Shown one piece after another: positions 31,685-42,190 of a stretch of 64,000 bases of DNA. Numbering within the stretch: the first letter of the stretch is position 1; every line of letters starts with the position of its first letter. Location: positions 198,963,232 to 199,027,231 of the forward strand of contig CM076990.1 in NCBI GenBank assembly GCA_039090855.1, written 5' to 3'. This DNA comes from Macrothele yani (lineage: Eukaryota > Arthropoda > Arachnida > Araneae > Macrothelidae). Below the pieces are notes generated by a model. The model made no database searches and was not told where the DNA came from. It saw only the letters and a list, made by a program, of their open reading frames with translations. The position numbers and the translations under genes are program-made.

Positions 31685-33133
31685 CGCAGTGAGCCATAGT
31701 TCGAAACGAAATCTTCAGCGCCAAACGAGATTCTTCTGGTCAGTGGTACCTTGGTAGTCTGGTAGTGCCCGTATGGAGTAGCTAGTAATCACGTGCGCTT
31801 TGGCGTAAGGCCGATTCCACCTCCATATAGTTAATTAACAAAATATAGCCAACGAAATAATTTTGTTTTGCCAAAAAAAAAAAAAAAAAAATTCGGATGG
31901 AGTTTGGCTAAAGCAACAAAATAAATCGACAAAACAGCTCAACAAAACTATTTTGTTGTTTCAAACAAACTTTTTCTCTCTGTGTGGTGTTGCATTGGTA
32001 TAGAGAATTTATTTCCGGTACTTAACGGCAGTTAGTCGATATTTAGAAATAAGCATGAAAAACAGTGATGCCGCTCATGAAAAACAAGCCCAGAGTCATA
32101 CTACCAGCATGAAAAGCACTTAGGTGATGTGACAAAACATGCAGCGTGGATTCAGCCTTTCGTCGAACTGATGAACCGATCCCAGAAACGTGACTCATCC
32201 GTGAACATTGCATCACTATTTGAAGGTCCAACCAACGAGATTGTAGCACCATCTCAAGATGGTAGGAGGAGAGGGTGTGTGGCTAGCACGTAATGGCACG
32301 TATGCTGCAAGTCTATACGGCTATGGAGCCCGCAGTGATGGAGCCTTTCTGATCACAGTAGAAATGGATAACTGCCATCATGTAGCCCCCATAAGGTTCG
32401 AACACCGAGTGGGTGCGGTTGCTCCTTCTGACTGACAAATAGTGCAATGCTACGGTCATCTTGAGAAGGTTCTCACTCTTGAATGACACCCGAAAAGGTC
32501 CGCGGACAGTTTTTCTATCTTTTAAAAATTTGGTTCAAAGGCCCTAACATCACAGAATGGATAACGCCAAAGAATCGAGCTATTTCTGTGACTGATTGTT
32601 CAGCTTGTAATATCTAAGGGTCTATATAGTGCTGCACTGTTTAAAAACTCTACTTAAAAATGAGAACCTCAACCTACTCGTTTTTTTTTTAAGTACAATC
32701 GTATCGTAAACGAGTACATGATATGCTCAAATATAAGTAACCATAGATACTTACAAATAACTGCGTCAAAAACACAATCTCGTATTATATGTACTTCATT
32801 TTAGATATTATAGATTTCAAGAGAAATTGTTTAATAAATATGTAAAGTGACACACATAAATAATTAGTACAACAAAGTCACTGATCACAAATAATTTAAT
32901 TATGCATAAAGTATCTTTGTGTACGCTTTTACATTAACTATATTTGTATCAATCTCATAAATAATATATTGTCGCTTCATTACTATATTTGTCATAAAAT
33001 TGTGCGGTTCATTTGCCCAGCATGTGACAACGAGTATATCTATTATCCCAGGTGTGCCATCGAATAATATACTACCAGTTGATTCTATGAATAAATGAGT
33101 ATGTATGGAGTACACGTATTCCAAATTTGAAAT

Positions 33134-33449
33134 TGGGCCGCGGGTGGCCTAGTGGTCAACGTTCTTGACTGCCATGGAGATAACCTCAGGTTCGATCCTG
33201 GGCAGGTACGGACGTTCGAACCACTAAATAGCCGCCGTGCGTCGGATGGGCACGTTAAGCCGTCGGACCCCGGGTACTGGCCCCCGGTAATAAATAAGGG
33301 CGTCTTCGTCCCCCTTTCTACCTCCCTTCCGTGTTACTTTCATATCGCGCACTCTAGCCCAAATCTCCTAGCTTCCTATATCTCAGGGTTGTTTAAGACC
33401 TGGGTTCAGATACTCCCTTCCTAAAATCCTCTACATATGATCTGATCTT
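33134..33449 (+). repeat. tRNA-derived SINE, family B (copy 1)
   Basis: The A box is GGTGGCCTAGTGGTCAAC and the B box GGTTCGATCCTGG, followed by a body with GCCGCCGTGCGTCGGATGGG and CACGTTAAGCCGTCGGACCC. It is flanked by an 11-bp duplication AAATTTGAAAT at 33123-33133 and 33450-33460. It is unrelated in body to family A. Confidence 0.85.
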
Positions 33450-33460
33450 AAATTTGAAAT

Positions 33461-33755
33461 CGAGCCGCGGATGGCTTAGTGATTAAAGATTCAGACTACA
33501 GATAGAGGGTCCCCCAGGTTCAAACCTAGCAGATAGGCTTGAACCTGGGGGCTCTACGTGGTGGTGTGAATTTCTAACAATCGCTGAATATCCGCCGTGC
33601 ATCGGACGAGCACGTTAAGTGACGCCCCCGGTTAAAATTCCTAACCCCATCCCCCTTAATTTCTCTCTGCCTTCCATGTGTAAAATCGTACGCTTGCACG
33701 GTGTCGCCATCTAGTGTGCTTTCTCTCACTTACAAACTATCCTGTCAGAATCGCT
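33461..33755 (+). repeat. tRNA-derived SINE, family B (copy 2)
   Basis: Head to tail with copy 1, starting immediately after its right target duplication. The tRNA-like head is more decayed (GATGGCTTAGTGATTAAAG; GGTTCAAACCTAG), but the body words GCCGTGCATCGGACGAGCAC and CACGTTAAGTGACGCC are conserved. Confidence 0.8.
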
Positions 33756-33760
33756 AGATT

Positions 33761-33827
33761 TGCTCTAACTTCCTTCAGTTTCCGTGCTCTGCCCGAAAGG
33801 GCCCAGAAACTGAATGAAGTTAGAGCA
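33761..33827. repeat. 22-bp inverted repeat (hairpin)
   Basis: Left stem 33761-33782 (TGCTCTAACTTCCTTCAGTT...) pairs with 33806-33827 with one mismatch over a 23-nt loop containing the self-complementary GGGCCC. Confidence 0.85.
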
Positions 33828-33912
33828 CATATATTTGAAATACATGGATTTTTTTGAGTACATATATTTGAAATACATGGATTTTTTTGAGTACATATAT
33901 TTGAAATACCAG
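33826..33912. repeat. 33-bp tandem repeat, about 2.6 copies
   Basis: Unit CATATATTTGAAATACATGG plus ATTTTTTTGAGTA repeats with an exact 33-bp period, directly after the hairpin. Confidence 0.9.
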
Positions 33913-34130
33913 ATATACTCAAAATTGATTCCCTGTTTGTACTCAAAAATGAGTACGTGCCTTTTCCAAAAATGAGACACAAGTACTTGGAGCTTATTAT
34001 AAGCCCAGAATGTACTCAAAACGAGTACATTTTGCTTATTTCTATAAGTACCAATTTTTAACAGTTTGGATCTTGTCGACTCGACACGGCGAGGAAAATT
34101 ATTTTTACTTATTTATACTGGAGAATTCCA

Positions 34131-34345
34131 GCTGCCCCAGTACCCGAGTGACCTGAGGCGATGTCTTCTGACCATTCGTCTGAGATGGACCCGGGTTCGA
34201 GTCCCGTGTGAGGCATGGGTGTGTATTAGTCCAATAGCACTGGCTCTGTCCCTTTGCTGGAACCAGTGGTCCTTAGTTAGGGATGGGCGACTGCTTATCT
34301 CCCTCAGAGTTGCTCGAGGTGATCGTTAACCTCGAAACAAATAAC
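34131..34345 (+). repeat. tRNA-derived SINE, family A (copy 4, old)
   Basis: Degenerate plus-strand copy. The A box is damaged (CCCGAGTGACCTGAGGCG) but the B box GGTTCGAGTCC is intact. The body words GCACTGGCTCTGTCCC, GGAACCAGTGGTCC and GGGCGACTGCTTAT are clear. No obvious target duplication. Confidence 0.8.
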
Positions 34346-36820
34346 TAGATGGAAAATTCTACATCGTACTGATTGCCTGCGATGGAAAACGCTTTTTTTT
34401 TTTTTTTTTTTTTTACTAGGTCTTTTGGTTTACGTATAATTTATTTTCTGTGTGATCACCGTCCACCACATGTTTCAGCTTGCGTGTTTACCACTTTGTT
34501 TGTTGTTCGCACTTCTTTCTTTCGATTACTTACAGTAGTAAGTCATCTAGCAACTTGATCATTTTATCACAGTCATAAAACAACGGTGAGTGAATAGAAA
34601 TACAGTTAGCAAAATAATGAATTATACGAGACTTAATGATTATATTTCATTCTCAATGTCTATTGCATTTAAATGTGACAGGAGGTATATATTGCTACAC
34701 CTATTGTACCTAAGATAAAATGAAGCAGAAATAATAGTGTAAAATTATGCCAGCAATTTCATCTCTGGAAATAATCTACGCTTATCGTATCTTCACACAA
34801 TTTGTGTTGTTCACACTTTATGTTCTGAGTGAATATACAATATAACACTCCTTGATCGAAAAACTATAGATATCAAATTTTTGTTTGTGATCAATTAAAA
34901 TATATTTTTTCATCCTCCAATTTTTTCAGTTTATTTGGTCCAACGACATTTTAATGAAACTTTGGGTTTTTTTTTTCAATTGAAATTTAAAACAGAGTTG
35001 TTTTTACAATAATTCAAAGACGGCGGACTGTCGGTGGCTCTTTTCTTTTGAAATCGAACCCTAATTTAATAAACTTTGTCCGAAATGCGTTTATTTTCTT
35101 CGAAAGCAAAACAGTTTTCACGTATTCAGTTTAAATAGAAAAAACTAATTTGAATGTCCTAACTTTTTTCGTGGATTTTCTTTTCATGACAAATATAACT
35201 TTGCCCTTGTCAACGTTTCCCCCTGTAGGGAACAATAGGCAACTGATTTCTTGCTTTTTATCATATTTTAGATTACCGCAACGCGACTATTTGCACTCAG
35301 TTACAAATCCAAACAACAAGGGTAAAGGTTAATCGAGGAATCCTTTTCATTATCTAACATTTCCACGTGTTCAGCAGTATGATCCTTCAACTAGCGTTGA
35401 AGATTGCAGAATGGCGAAAGTCTTCTCTGGAAGCTTTACGATTGTGCTGACCCATTTCTTTTCTGAAACCCATGGTCGCCGAAATGCAGGATTCGAAAAG
35501 GAAAGACCGAAGCTGAATATCTGATAAACGGGATAAGTCGTAACGGCTCAAGGGATGTACGTTGAATGAATGTTACTACACCTTCCGGTATCTTCAGAAT
35601 GTTTCTCAGTGAGTGTTTTAATTCCGTGAATGTGTGATGAGTGAGTGTCACCGCATTTTCCACTTTTCTTTTCTGCTCTGAACGAATGCTTACATGTAGC
35701 TTGAGCGAAAAGTAATACTTCCACATCCAAAGCTTCGGAATTAATATACTCGTAGTAGAAGAATTACTGGAGAAAATATGGACGGAAACGGCACTTTGGG
35801 ATAAAAGCGTGAAACTTTGCATGTTTGAAGAGCGGCATACGTTTTTAGATAAGGAGGCATTCCAAAATCCCTTCGGAATTCAAAACGGCGGGCGTTTTAG
35901 AAAATGGCTGTCTTATGAATTTTTCCAGAGAAGGTTTTTCAGTTCTCTTTCATTTTTAACCTGAAAATAAGCAAAAAGACCGTCAATTTTGGCAAAGAAA
36001 GCTTAATTTTGATATTGGACGCCATTTTGAATTCTGAAATGATTTTGGAATTTCGCCATGCTAAAAAAACGGATGTCTCTGCATGCTCTTTAAACATGTA
36101 GAATTCAATGCGTTAATCACAAAATGCCATTTTTTTAGCCGAAGCTCTTCTGCTATCAGTGGGGATAAAGCACAACAAAATAGATTCGGTAATGTTCTAT
36201 TGTTGTACTATAAGTTCGACAACAGCGTCGTAATTTGAATCCATTAAGAATTGCCTTACGTTTAAGAAAAAGATGGGAATTATATGGTACCAAATCCGGT
36301 GTGAACGGTGGATATGAAAGAATAATGAGACGTAGCTGTTCAGTCGCTTATACTGCAATGCTCGTATAAGACGTTTTTCTGCATCACGAAAACAAAAACT
36401 TTTTGTGCCTGGGGTGTCTCTAGATTTTTTCTCTTCAAATCATTGCGTGTTTAGATTCATCGCGTTCAATTGATGTCGTCCCAGGCTCTATGGATTCCGT
36501 GTTGATAACACTACCTGCACCTCAAAGCGCTGCTCCAGTGATTCTCCCATGTGACACTTGTGTTATTTTCATTCTGTAATCAAGGTAAATCTGTAGGTAG
36601 ATATTGCTAGATTGATGCTTGAGTTTAGGTTTGAAGTACTTAGCCGACGCTTGGTCTGTCGTACCAATATTGTGTAGATGGACATCACTTTCATTTTTTA
36701 CAATGCAAGAAAAGTTACTGACAATTTTTAAGCCTTCGGGCCTTTTCATCTGAAGTGTGAGCGCGCAGGTAAAGTAACCATGTGACGTATGAGTCAAACG
36801 ATAAATACAGCAGCGACAAG
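34346..36820. other. No gene recognised
   Basis: AT-rich with a T run at 34394-34413. Open frames such as 35436-35822 on the minus strand carry no domain. I see nothing supportable on either strand. Confidence 0.45.
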
Positions 36821-36821
36821 C

Positions 36822-36893
36822 CTGCCGGCGTAGTTCAATTGGAAGAACAGCCGCTGCGGAGTAGGAAGGTGTGGCTTCGAATACCACTGTTGG
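36822..36893 (+). repeat. tRNA-like sequence, probably a pseudogene
   Basis: The D arm GTTC-AATTGGAA-GAAC is complete, and the B-box region GGCTTCGAATACC gives a T arm of four to five pairs. The acceptor stem pairs only with several G-T wobbles (CCGGCG with TGTTGG), and the anticodon arm is poor. No SINE body from families A-C follows. Confidence 0.5.
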
Positions 36894-39800
36894 GAAAAGA
36901 ATGGTTATGCTGGCCACCGAACAGGCACTAAAAAGGAAGTTTAAATTAGAGTATCACATCAGAGTATATGCCATATGTCACAAGTACTAATACGCTTCGT
37001 ATGCACCAAATATGTGAGTGCTCCGGCGGCCATAGCACCCATTAAATCATTGATAACAATAAGGGCCCCTTCCCCCCGACCCAACCTCAAAAAACTTAGA
37101 TTGACCGCCGTTTTTGAATTTTTAAAAAGATGACACTAATTTCTTTTTCTCAGTACGTCTGCTTAAAAAGATTTATTGCAATGCAAATGTACGTTGTGAA
37201 CAAAGCTCATATTTAAGTCTCTTGATATCAACTTGGAAGCAAGACCTGATTGCTTCATGGGCAGGCAGGGCCCAGGGCCCTCTCACTAACAGGGCCCTCT
37301 TTTTAAATTGTTCCCAGGAATGACCTAATCATCATCAACATCATCACCGTTAATATTATTAGTATTATTATTATTATTATCGGTCAATCTCCAGTGGTTT
37401 CATTAAAGTAGCAGTTTCAGGTTTTACAAAAGTCTTTGTTACTGTTCTTTGAAATTCACTTTAGAATTTAGATTTATTAAAATATTGAGTTATTAGACTT
37501 AAAATCACAATACATTTTTCTTTGGAATCAAGATTATTAAAATGATAGCAAATTTTGCTTTATAATTTAGATTATTAAATTGTTTGATTATTAGTTATTA
37601 CAAATTCGTAGTTTATTAATCAAATTCAACTACCTTTTAACTATTACACAATCAAATTTTTTATGTAGGATGAAATGTGAAACAGCTCTATCATTTAATG
37701 CAAAAGTTACTTAGAAGGAAATGGATAAATATATATATGGTGTCGTGTGCATCACGTGACATCTCCTGCGTTATAATCGGTAAAATATTTTTTTCGATGG
37801 AGGGGGGCGTGGGGGATAGTAGCAGTTTTCCAGGCCCTGGGCCCCAGGGTGTCTTAGTCAATCTTTGCTTGCAGAAGTGAAATGTTGTGTAGTTTATACA
37901 GTTATGAAGACAAACCTACCGTGTAAAGAACATAAACTACTTGTGCTCATGAAACACTTCCAAAATACAGTTTTATAATCATGTTGTGCATAAAGTAAAT
38001 ATTGTTATGGTATAAACACATAATTCATGTGGAATGAATTTCCCATTACTTTAAAAAGAGTGTTTGTAGAATCTGATATTATTTATCTCTCTCCCCGTTA
38101 CCAAAGGAATGATAACGGGAGCAATTTCTGAGATGCACGTGCCGAAAGAGAGTTAACAGACGAATTGTATAGAAAACATAAAATGCGCAATTCTGAACGA
38201 AGCGCTACAAAAAAAAAAAAAATTAAGAACGTGAGAAATTATGACCCACTCACTCTAATTGTACAGGAAACCTTTTGTAGTGGACAGCGTTTCTCGTAGT
38301 TTACGCGAAACGAAAATATTTCATAAGAAATTATTAAAACCTTTGTAACCCAGAAATGGAACGAAAATCACTTCATTGCTATTAAGAAAAAATAAAATCA
38401 TAAAGAATTAAGAAGCAGATGCTTAAATTTTACACTCTGGAAACCAAAAATCAAAAAATGAAGTCGGAAGAGATCGCAAAGTAGTGAAATTTATTGTATA
38501 CTTAGTGCAAGTGCTAAGAGTGAGTATTTTTTTTTTTTTTAATTTGCTCCAGTGAAATTGTAATGCCACAAAGCATAGGACCTAAAATGAGTCACTTCGG
38601 TGTGCTGTGCAACTGGCTTAAAAGACTCTTGTGGAGTATATCATACAATATAACTAAATCGAATTTTGTTTCCTGTGGAGATGACGTCACGAACAATAAC
38701 ACACATATTTACTTCAATGATTTCAAAACAAATCATTAAATTTCCTGCGAGAAATGTCGTTTCAGCGAAAGTTTGGACTGTTTTGCCGCAACTTTAAAAT
38801 AGCTTTCCTGAAAGACTTTTACTCTCTGCTTCGAAACCCTTTGAATATTGCAGAGAAACCTGATTGCCAGTGCATAAAGTTGATGCTCGATCTTCAAATG
38901 AAGCGTTGAAGACCGGAGAAATGAAGACGCGCAAGAACGACGAGAAAACAACTCATAATTACTCCTTTCTAGCTTTAACTCATTGAGTCTTTTGGAAAGG
39001 CTGAAAAAATAGAAAAATACGAGCGGGAAAAGGTTGTACTGATAGTAAAAAAATAAAAGAAAAAACTCGGGAAAAATTAAAGTTTTAGGGGTATACGGCA
39101 ACATTGCTCGCCTTGTGCGAAAATACATTTGAGAACGTTTCTTAGTTTTCCGGACATGGAAAAATTTTCTGTCATTTTCGCCCATTTCGAAAACCCTTCG
39201 TTAATTAATTGGCTTAATTTGCTGCTACATATGTTCCTCGACTGCAAGGAAGCCTGATTTCACTCTAATGACTCTGGCAAACAAATAGAATGTTTTAACT
39301 ACTTTAGGTGTTTCTGGTTTTCCCGCAATAAACAACTCCAACAGCCCGATTCGGCTGCCTTTATTTTTCTTTTATTTTACTATTTTAATCTTATTTTCTT
39401 CTTCCTCTATGCGTGACGTTCTGTGACAAAATCTATCTATCTACGTAATCAGAAAAAATTATATCTTAAGTAAATACAGCTTCAATTCCATTTTGTTTTT
39501 ATTATCGGGATAAAATACTCTAAAAGCATTCCGTGTGAATTCACGTTTCCGTAAAAAGAACTGTGCATGGGCGCGTGTGTTCTATGAATGAGAAGTCATG
39601 TTAGTACGTACACTCTCACGTTTCTTTCTCCAATTCCACGGCTTCAGTTTTCGTAATGTGCTTTGAAATTCTAAGTGTTTTTGTCAGGGTTCTCGTTTGT
39701 ATATTTCTGGGAATAAAAGACATGGGGCATGCGTTAAATTTTGTAGAGATGTTAAAAGTTGGGCTATCATCAGCTGATACAAATAGCTTTGAATATGAAG

Positions 39801-39945
39801 TTCTGGATACTTGTCAGCTCGTAGAATTTTCTCAATAGGTAGCTCAAGCCCTTAGCTTATTGCGCAATAGTAAAAGAATGAGCATTAGATAAATTAGAAA
39901 ATTTCTAAAAGGGCTAGAGTTTTCTCTATAGTATTCATGGTTCAG
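36894..39945. other. No gene recognised
   Basis: GC-rich scraps GGGCCCAGGGCCC (37268) and CCAGGCCCTGGGCCCC (37831) flank an AT-rich stretch, perhaps the remains of one old element. A 149-codon minus-strand frame (38736-39185) is low-complexity and lacks motifs. Short T and A runs lie at 38212 and 38526. Confidence 0.4.
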
Positions 39946-40886
39946 TAGTTCCTTATTTTTCGTGACTTCGGGATTCTTTATGACACGTGAGTTTGGAATT
40001 TCTTATGAATCACAAATATGCAAAATAATTTCTTATGACTCACAAATAAGTTAAATGAGTTTTTCATATCTTGTGTGTTCAGGAATTTTTATGGTTCGTG
40101 ATTTTGGTGTATTTTATGTAGGGATAAATTAGGGAGGGAGGGAGATTTGAAGCTGAAGCTCCGGGACGCATCCTCCGTGGGGGCCTCCACTGCAATCCTT
40201 AAAAAAAAATGTACCTTGCGATTGTCTTGTTTAATCTTAATTTTCACGCGGATTTATAAAAACTTTTGCAAATAGCAAGCCTAAGAAATGCTCGAGCGTT
40301 GAAATATCTAGCAATTTAAAAATTCGATCCAGTCCGTGCAAAAAAGTTCTTTATTGTTTTGTTTTCCTTCTTTCTCCTCAAAGTTTATATTACTTTAAAA
40401 TTATATTTATCAATCTCGTATAAAACTACGAGGCTAAAGGGCCCTTCAGAAAACGTTTTTTTTTTTTTAAATCACACGTTCGATCAACTACAGCATGTGT
40501 GAAGAACATTTTAATGCATTAACTTTAATGACTGTTCAAAGTGATGTCCTACATCGCTGACATTTATTTGAAAGAATCATAAGTTACCTGGCAAACACAA
40601 AATTACGAAAGAAAAAAATTCCTTAAAAGTTCTGAAATTGACGGCAATTCTGCCACTTAAAGGTAAATATGAATATTTTATATTATAAGCCGAAAGCTTT
40701 GCTTACACCGTACTAACCAAAACATTTTTTTTTTTTTTGAAAAAAATAGCTTAACATAAAAATAGAATTAATATACAAACCGTTAGTTAGGTAAAGCAGA
40801 ATTTGAGTTAACACTTATAAAAATAATTACTATGATTTTATAGCAATGATACAGTTATTTAATTCTGATAGCTACCTCCAACAAAG

Positions 40887-41394
40887 GCATCCTTATAATC
40901 ATGAAAGAAATACGGGATTACAGCATGTAATACAAATTTTGAAGATGACAATCCGATTTTTGGTGTAAATATGATAAGGATGGTAAGTCAGATAATATCC
41001 GAAAACTTGAAAATTTTCATCGTCCTGGAGCTGGACGATGAAAAAAACGATGAAATTTCATGATAAATCATGAAATTTCTTTCATGATTTATCTGCTCCT
41101 CCGGGCAATCACGATATAGGATTCTTAACCTCCAGATTCGCTAAAAATGAATGCCGGTTGCTTCGACTAGCGTATCCTGTGATGGTTATATTCAAATTAA
41201 TCGGGAACTTGAGACTTGGTCGTTCTGGGTTGTGTAGTGGTTAGCATACCCGGGCGCTCTCAGGGAGACGTGGGTTCGAGTCCCGCTCCAGGACGATGAA
41301 AATTTTCAAGTTTTCGGATATTATCTGACTTACCATCCTTATCACATTTACACCAAAAATCGGATTGTCATCTTCAAAATTTGCATCCTTATAA
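40887..41394. mobile_element. Fold-back element around a tRNA-like module, 12-bp duplication
   Basis: A perfect direct repeat GCATCCTTATAA flanks it (40887-40898 and 41383-41394). The arms 40934-41031 and 41285-41382 are 98-bp inverted copies with one mismatch seen. The right arm abuts the duplication; the left has 35 extra bases outside. A tRNA-like sequence precedes the right arm, so the right half reads as a complete short SINE (tRNA head, body, end), and the left arm is an inverted copy of its body. This could arise by twin-priming-type inversion during retroposition or as a true fold-back transposon. Confidence 0.8.
41219..41296 (+). repeat. tRNA-like head of the fold-back element
   Basis: TCGTTCTGG pairs with CCAGGACGA over nine bases as an extended acceptor stem. 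The A box is TTGTGTAGTGGTTAGCAT and the B box GGGTTCGAGTCCC. This looks like a pol III promoter module of a SINE rather than a free tRNA gene, because its 3' side is the inverted arm. Confidence 0.7.
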
Positions 41395-41999
41395 AGTTTC
41401 ACTAAAGTAATTGATAGTAAAGTAACTTAGGATAAGTTTTCTGAGAGGGACAGCTATTCAGGGCCAGCACCGGGCCACAGCATGATGTAATCCGGCCCTA
41501 ATCTTATGGATCACAATTTCGAAGGTTTTCTTATGAATCAGTCATATCACATGAGAATCATGGTCATATCACAAGCTTTTCAAGGACTCACTTCTGGTCA
41601 ATGACAAAGATGAAGAAAACGCGGACCAATGACGGGAACAATGGTCTTCGAGCTGTCTTCAAGGTACCAAGATAAAACCGATTGGAATAATTTCACGGGA
41701 TCTATTTCTTACGAAGGTCCCACATGTCCAAGAAGAACTATGGGATAGTGATGATGATATAACTCGTGAGTTTGGTGCACCATATTGCTCATAATTTCAG
41801 GGTTTCTTATGACTCTTGAGGCAGGAGTTTTTATGGTTTATGATTTCATAGTTTCTTATGGCGCATGCCTTGGGAATTTCTTATGACTCATGATTCAGAG
41901 GTTATGACTCATGATTTCGGAATATTTTTATGGCCCACGAGTTTGTCTCACAGTTGTTTTCGAATGTGTGATGAAATTGCGCAGTGTCTGTGGGTTCAA

Positions 42000-42190
42000 A
42001 CTTAACTGAGTTCTTACTTAACTGAATTCTTTTTTAGCTAACTTAACTCATGAAGACAATGAAAACAAATCAATTTTAATCAATCTCTAACTTAACGCAG
42101 TTCTAATTGAACTAACTTAACTCAGTTCTAATTTAGCTTAACTCAGTTCTAATCTAAACTTAACTCAGTTCTAATTTAACTCAGTGTGAA
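42000..42190. repeat. Degenerate tandem of TTAACTCAGTTCTAATT
   Basis: Six or more variants of ACTTAACTCAGTTCTAATTT with a period of about 20-24 bp, best preserved at 42110-42180. Confidence 0.85.

Larger units (their letters stand above)
30694..31990. mobile_element. 1.3-kb insertion with CACTG-like end and TTTGTTG echo repeats
   Basis: Inserted in a Tc1-like remnant. It is flanked by TGCATTGGAATA (30682) and TGCATTGGTATA (31991), whose first 8 bp are identical. The left end is CACTGCGAAAAATATTTTG; the right end inverted reads CACACAGAGAGAAAAAG. The first 320 bp and last 140 bp are filled with variants of TTTGTTG and CAACAAAA in both orientations. It contains a tRNA-like segment and a strong hairpin. 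No coding region; family unknown. Confidence 0.6.
30475..32634 (-). pseudogene. Tc1-like transposase remnant split by a 1.3-kb insertion
   Basis: The minus-strand N-terminal part at 31991-32634 includes TISLVGPSNSDAMFTDESRF at the first catalytic Asp (about 32180-32250). The C-terminal part at 30475-30693 includes DFMADNARLHTVNVI (second Asp) and PAFPPDLLSIEHMWASL with the catalytic Glu. The two halves are separated by the element at 30694-31990. Many stops are present. The N-terminal end is lost at or beyond the border of the next element at 32635. Confidence 0.75.
32635..34068. mobile_element. 1.4-kb composite with CACTGTTTAAAAA end and GTACTCA echo repeats
   Basis: The left end is CACTGTTTAAAAACTCTACT and the right end inverted is AACTGTTAAAAATTGGTACT. 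The interior near the ends repeats GAGTAC and GTACTCA words (32660-32760, 33890-34030). Two SINE-B copies, a hairpin and a 33-bp tandem repeat lie inside. No transposase. Borders are inferred from the inverted ends; I found no target duplication. Confidence 0.5.
39950..41950. repeat. Degenerate minisatellite of TTTCTTATGACTCATGA-type units
   Basis: Variants of GGAATTTCTTATGACTCA recur at 39970-40115, 41505-41560 and 41765-41950 (for example TTGGAATTTCTTATGAATCA, GGGTTTCTTATGACTC, GGGAATTTCTTATGACTCAT). The spacing is irregular, about 25-40 bp. The fold-back element at 40887-41394 and unrecognised sequence interrupt it. Confidence 0.6.

Noticed and set aside
36522..36917. 131-codon minus-strand open frame
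   Set aside because: Overlaps the tRNA-like sequence on the other strand and has no recognisable domain.
38736..39185. 149-codon minus-strand open frame
   Set aside because: Phenylalanine- and lysine-rich low-complexity composition, no known domain, no repeat or splice support.
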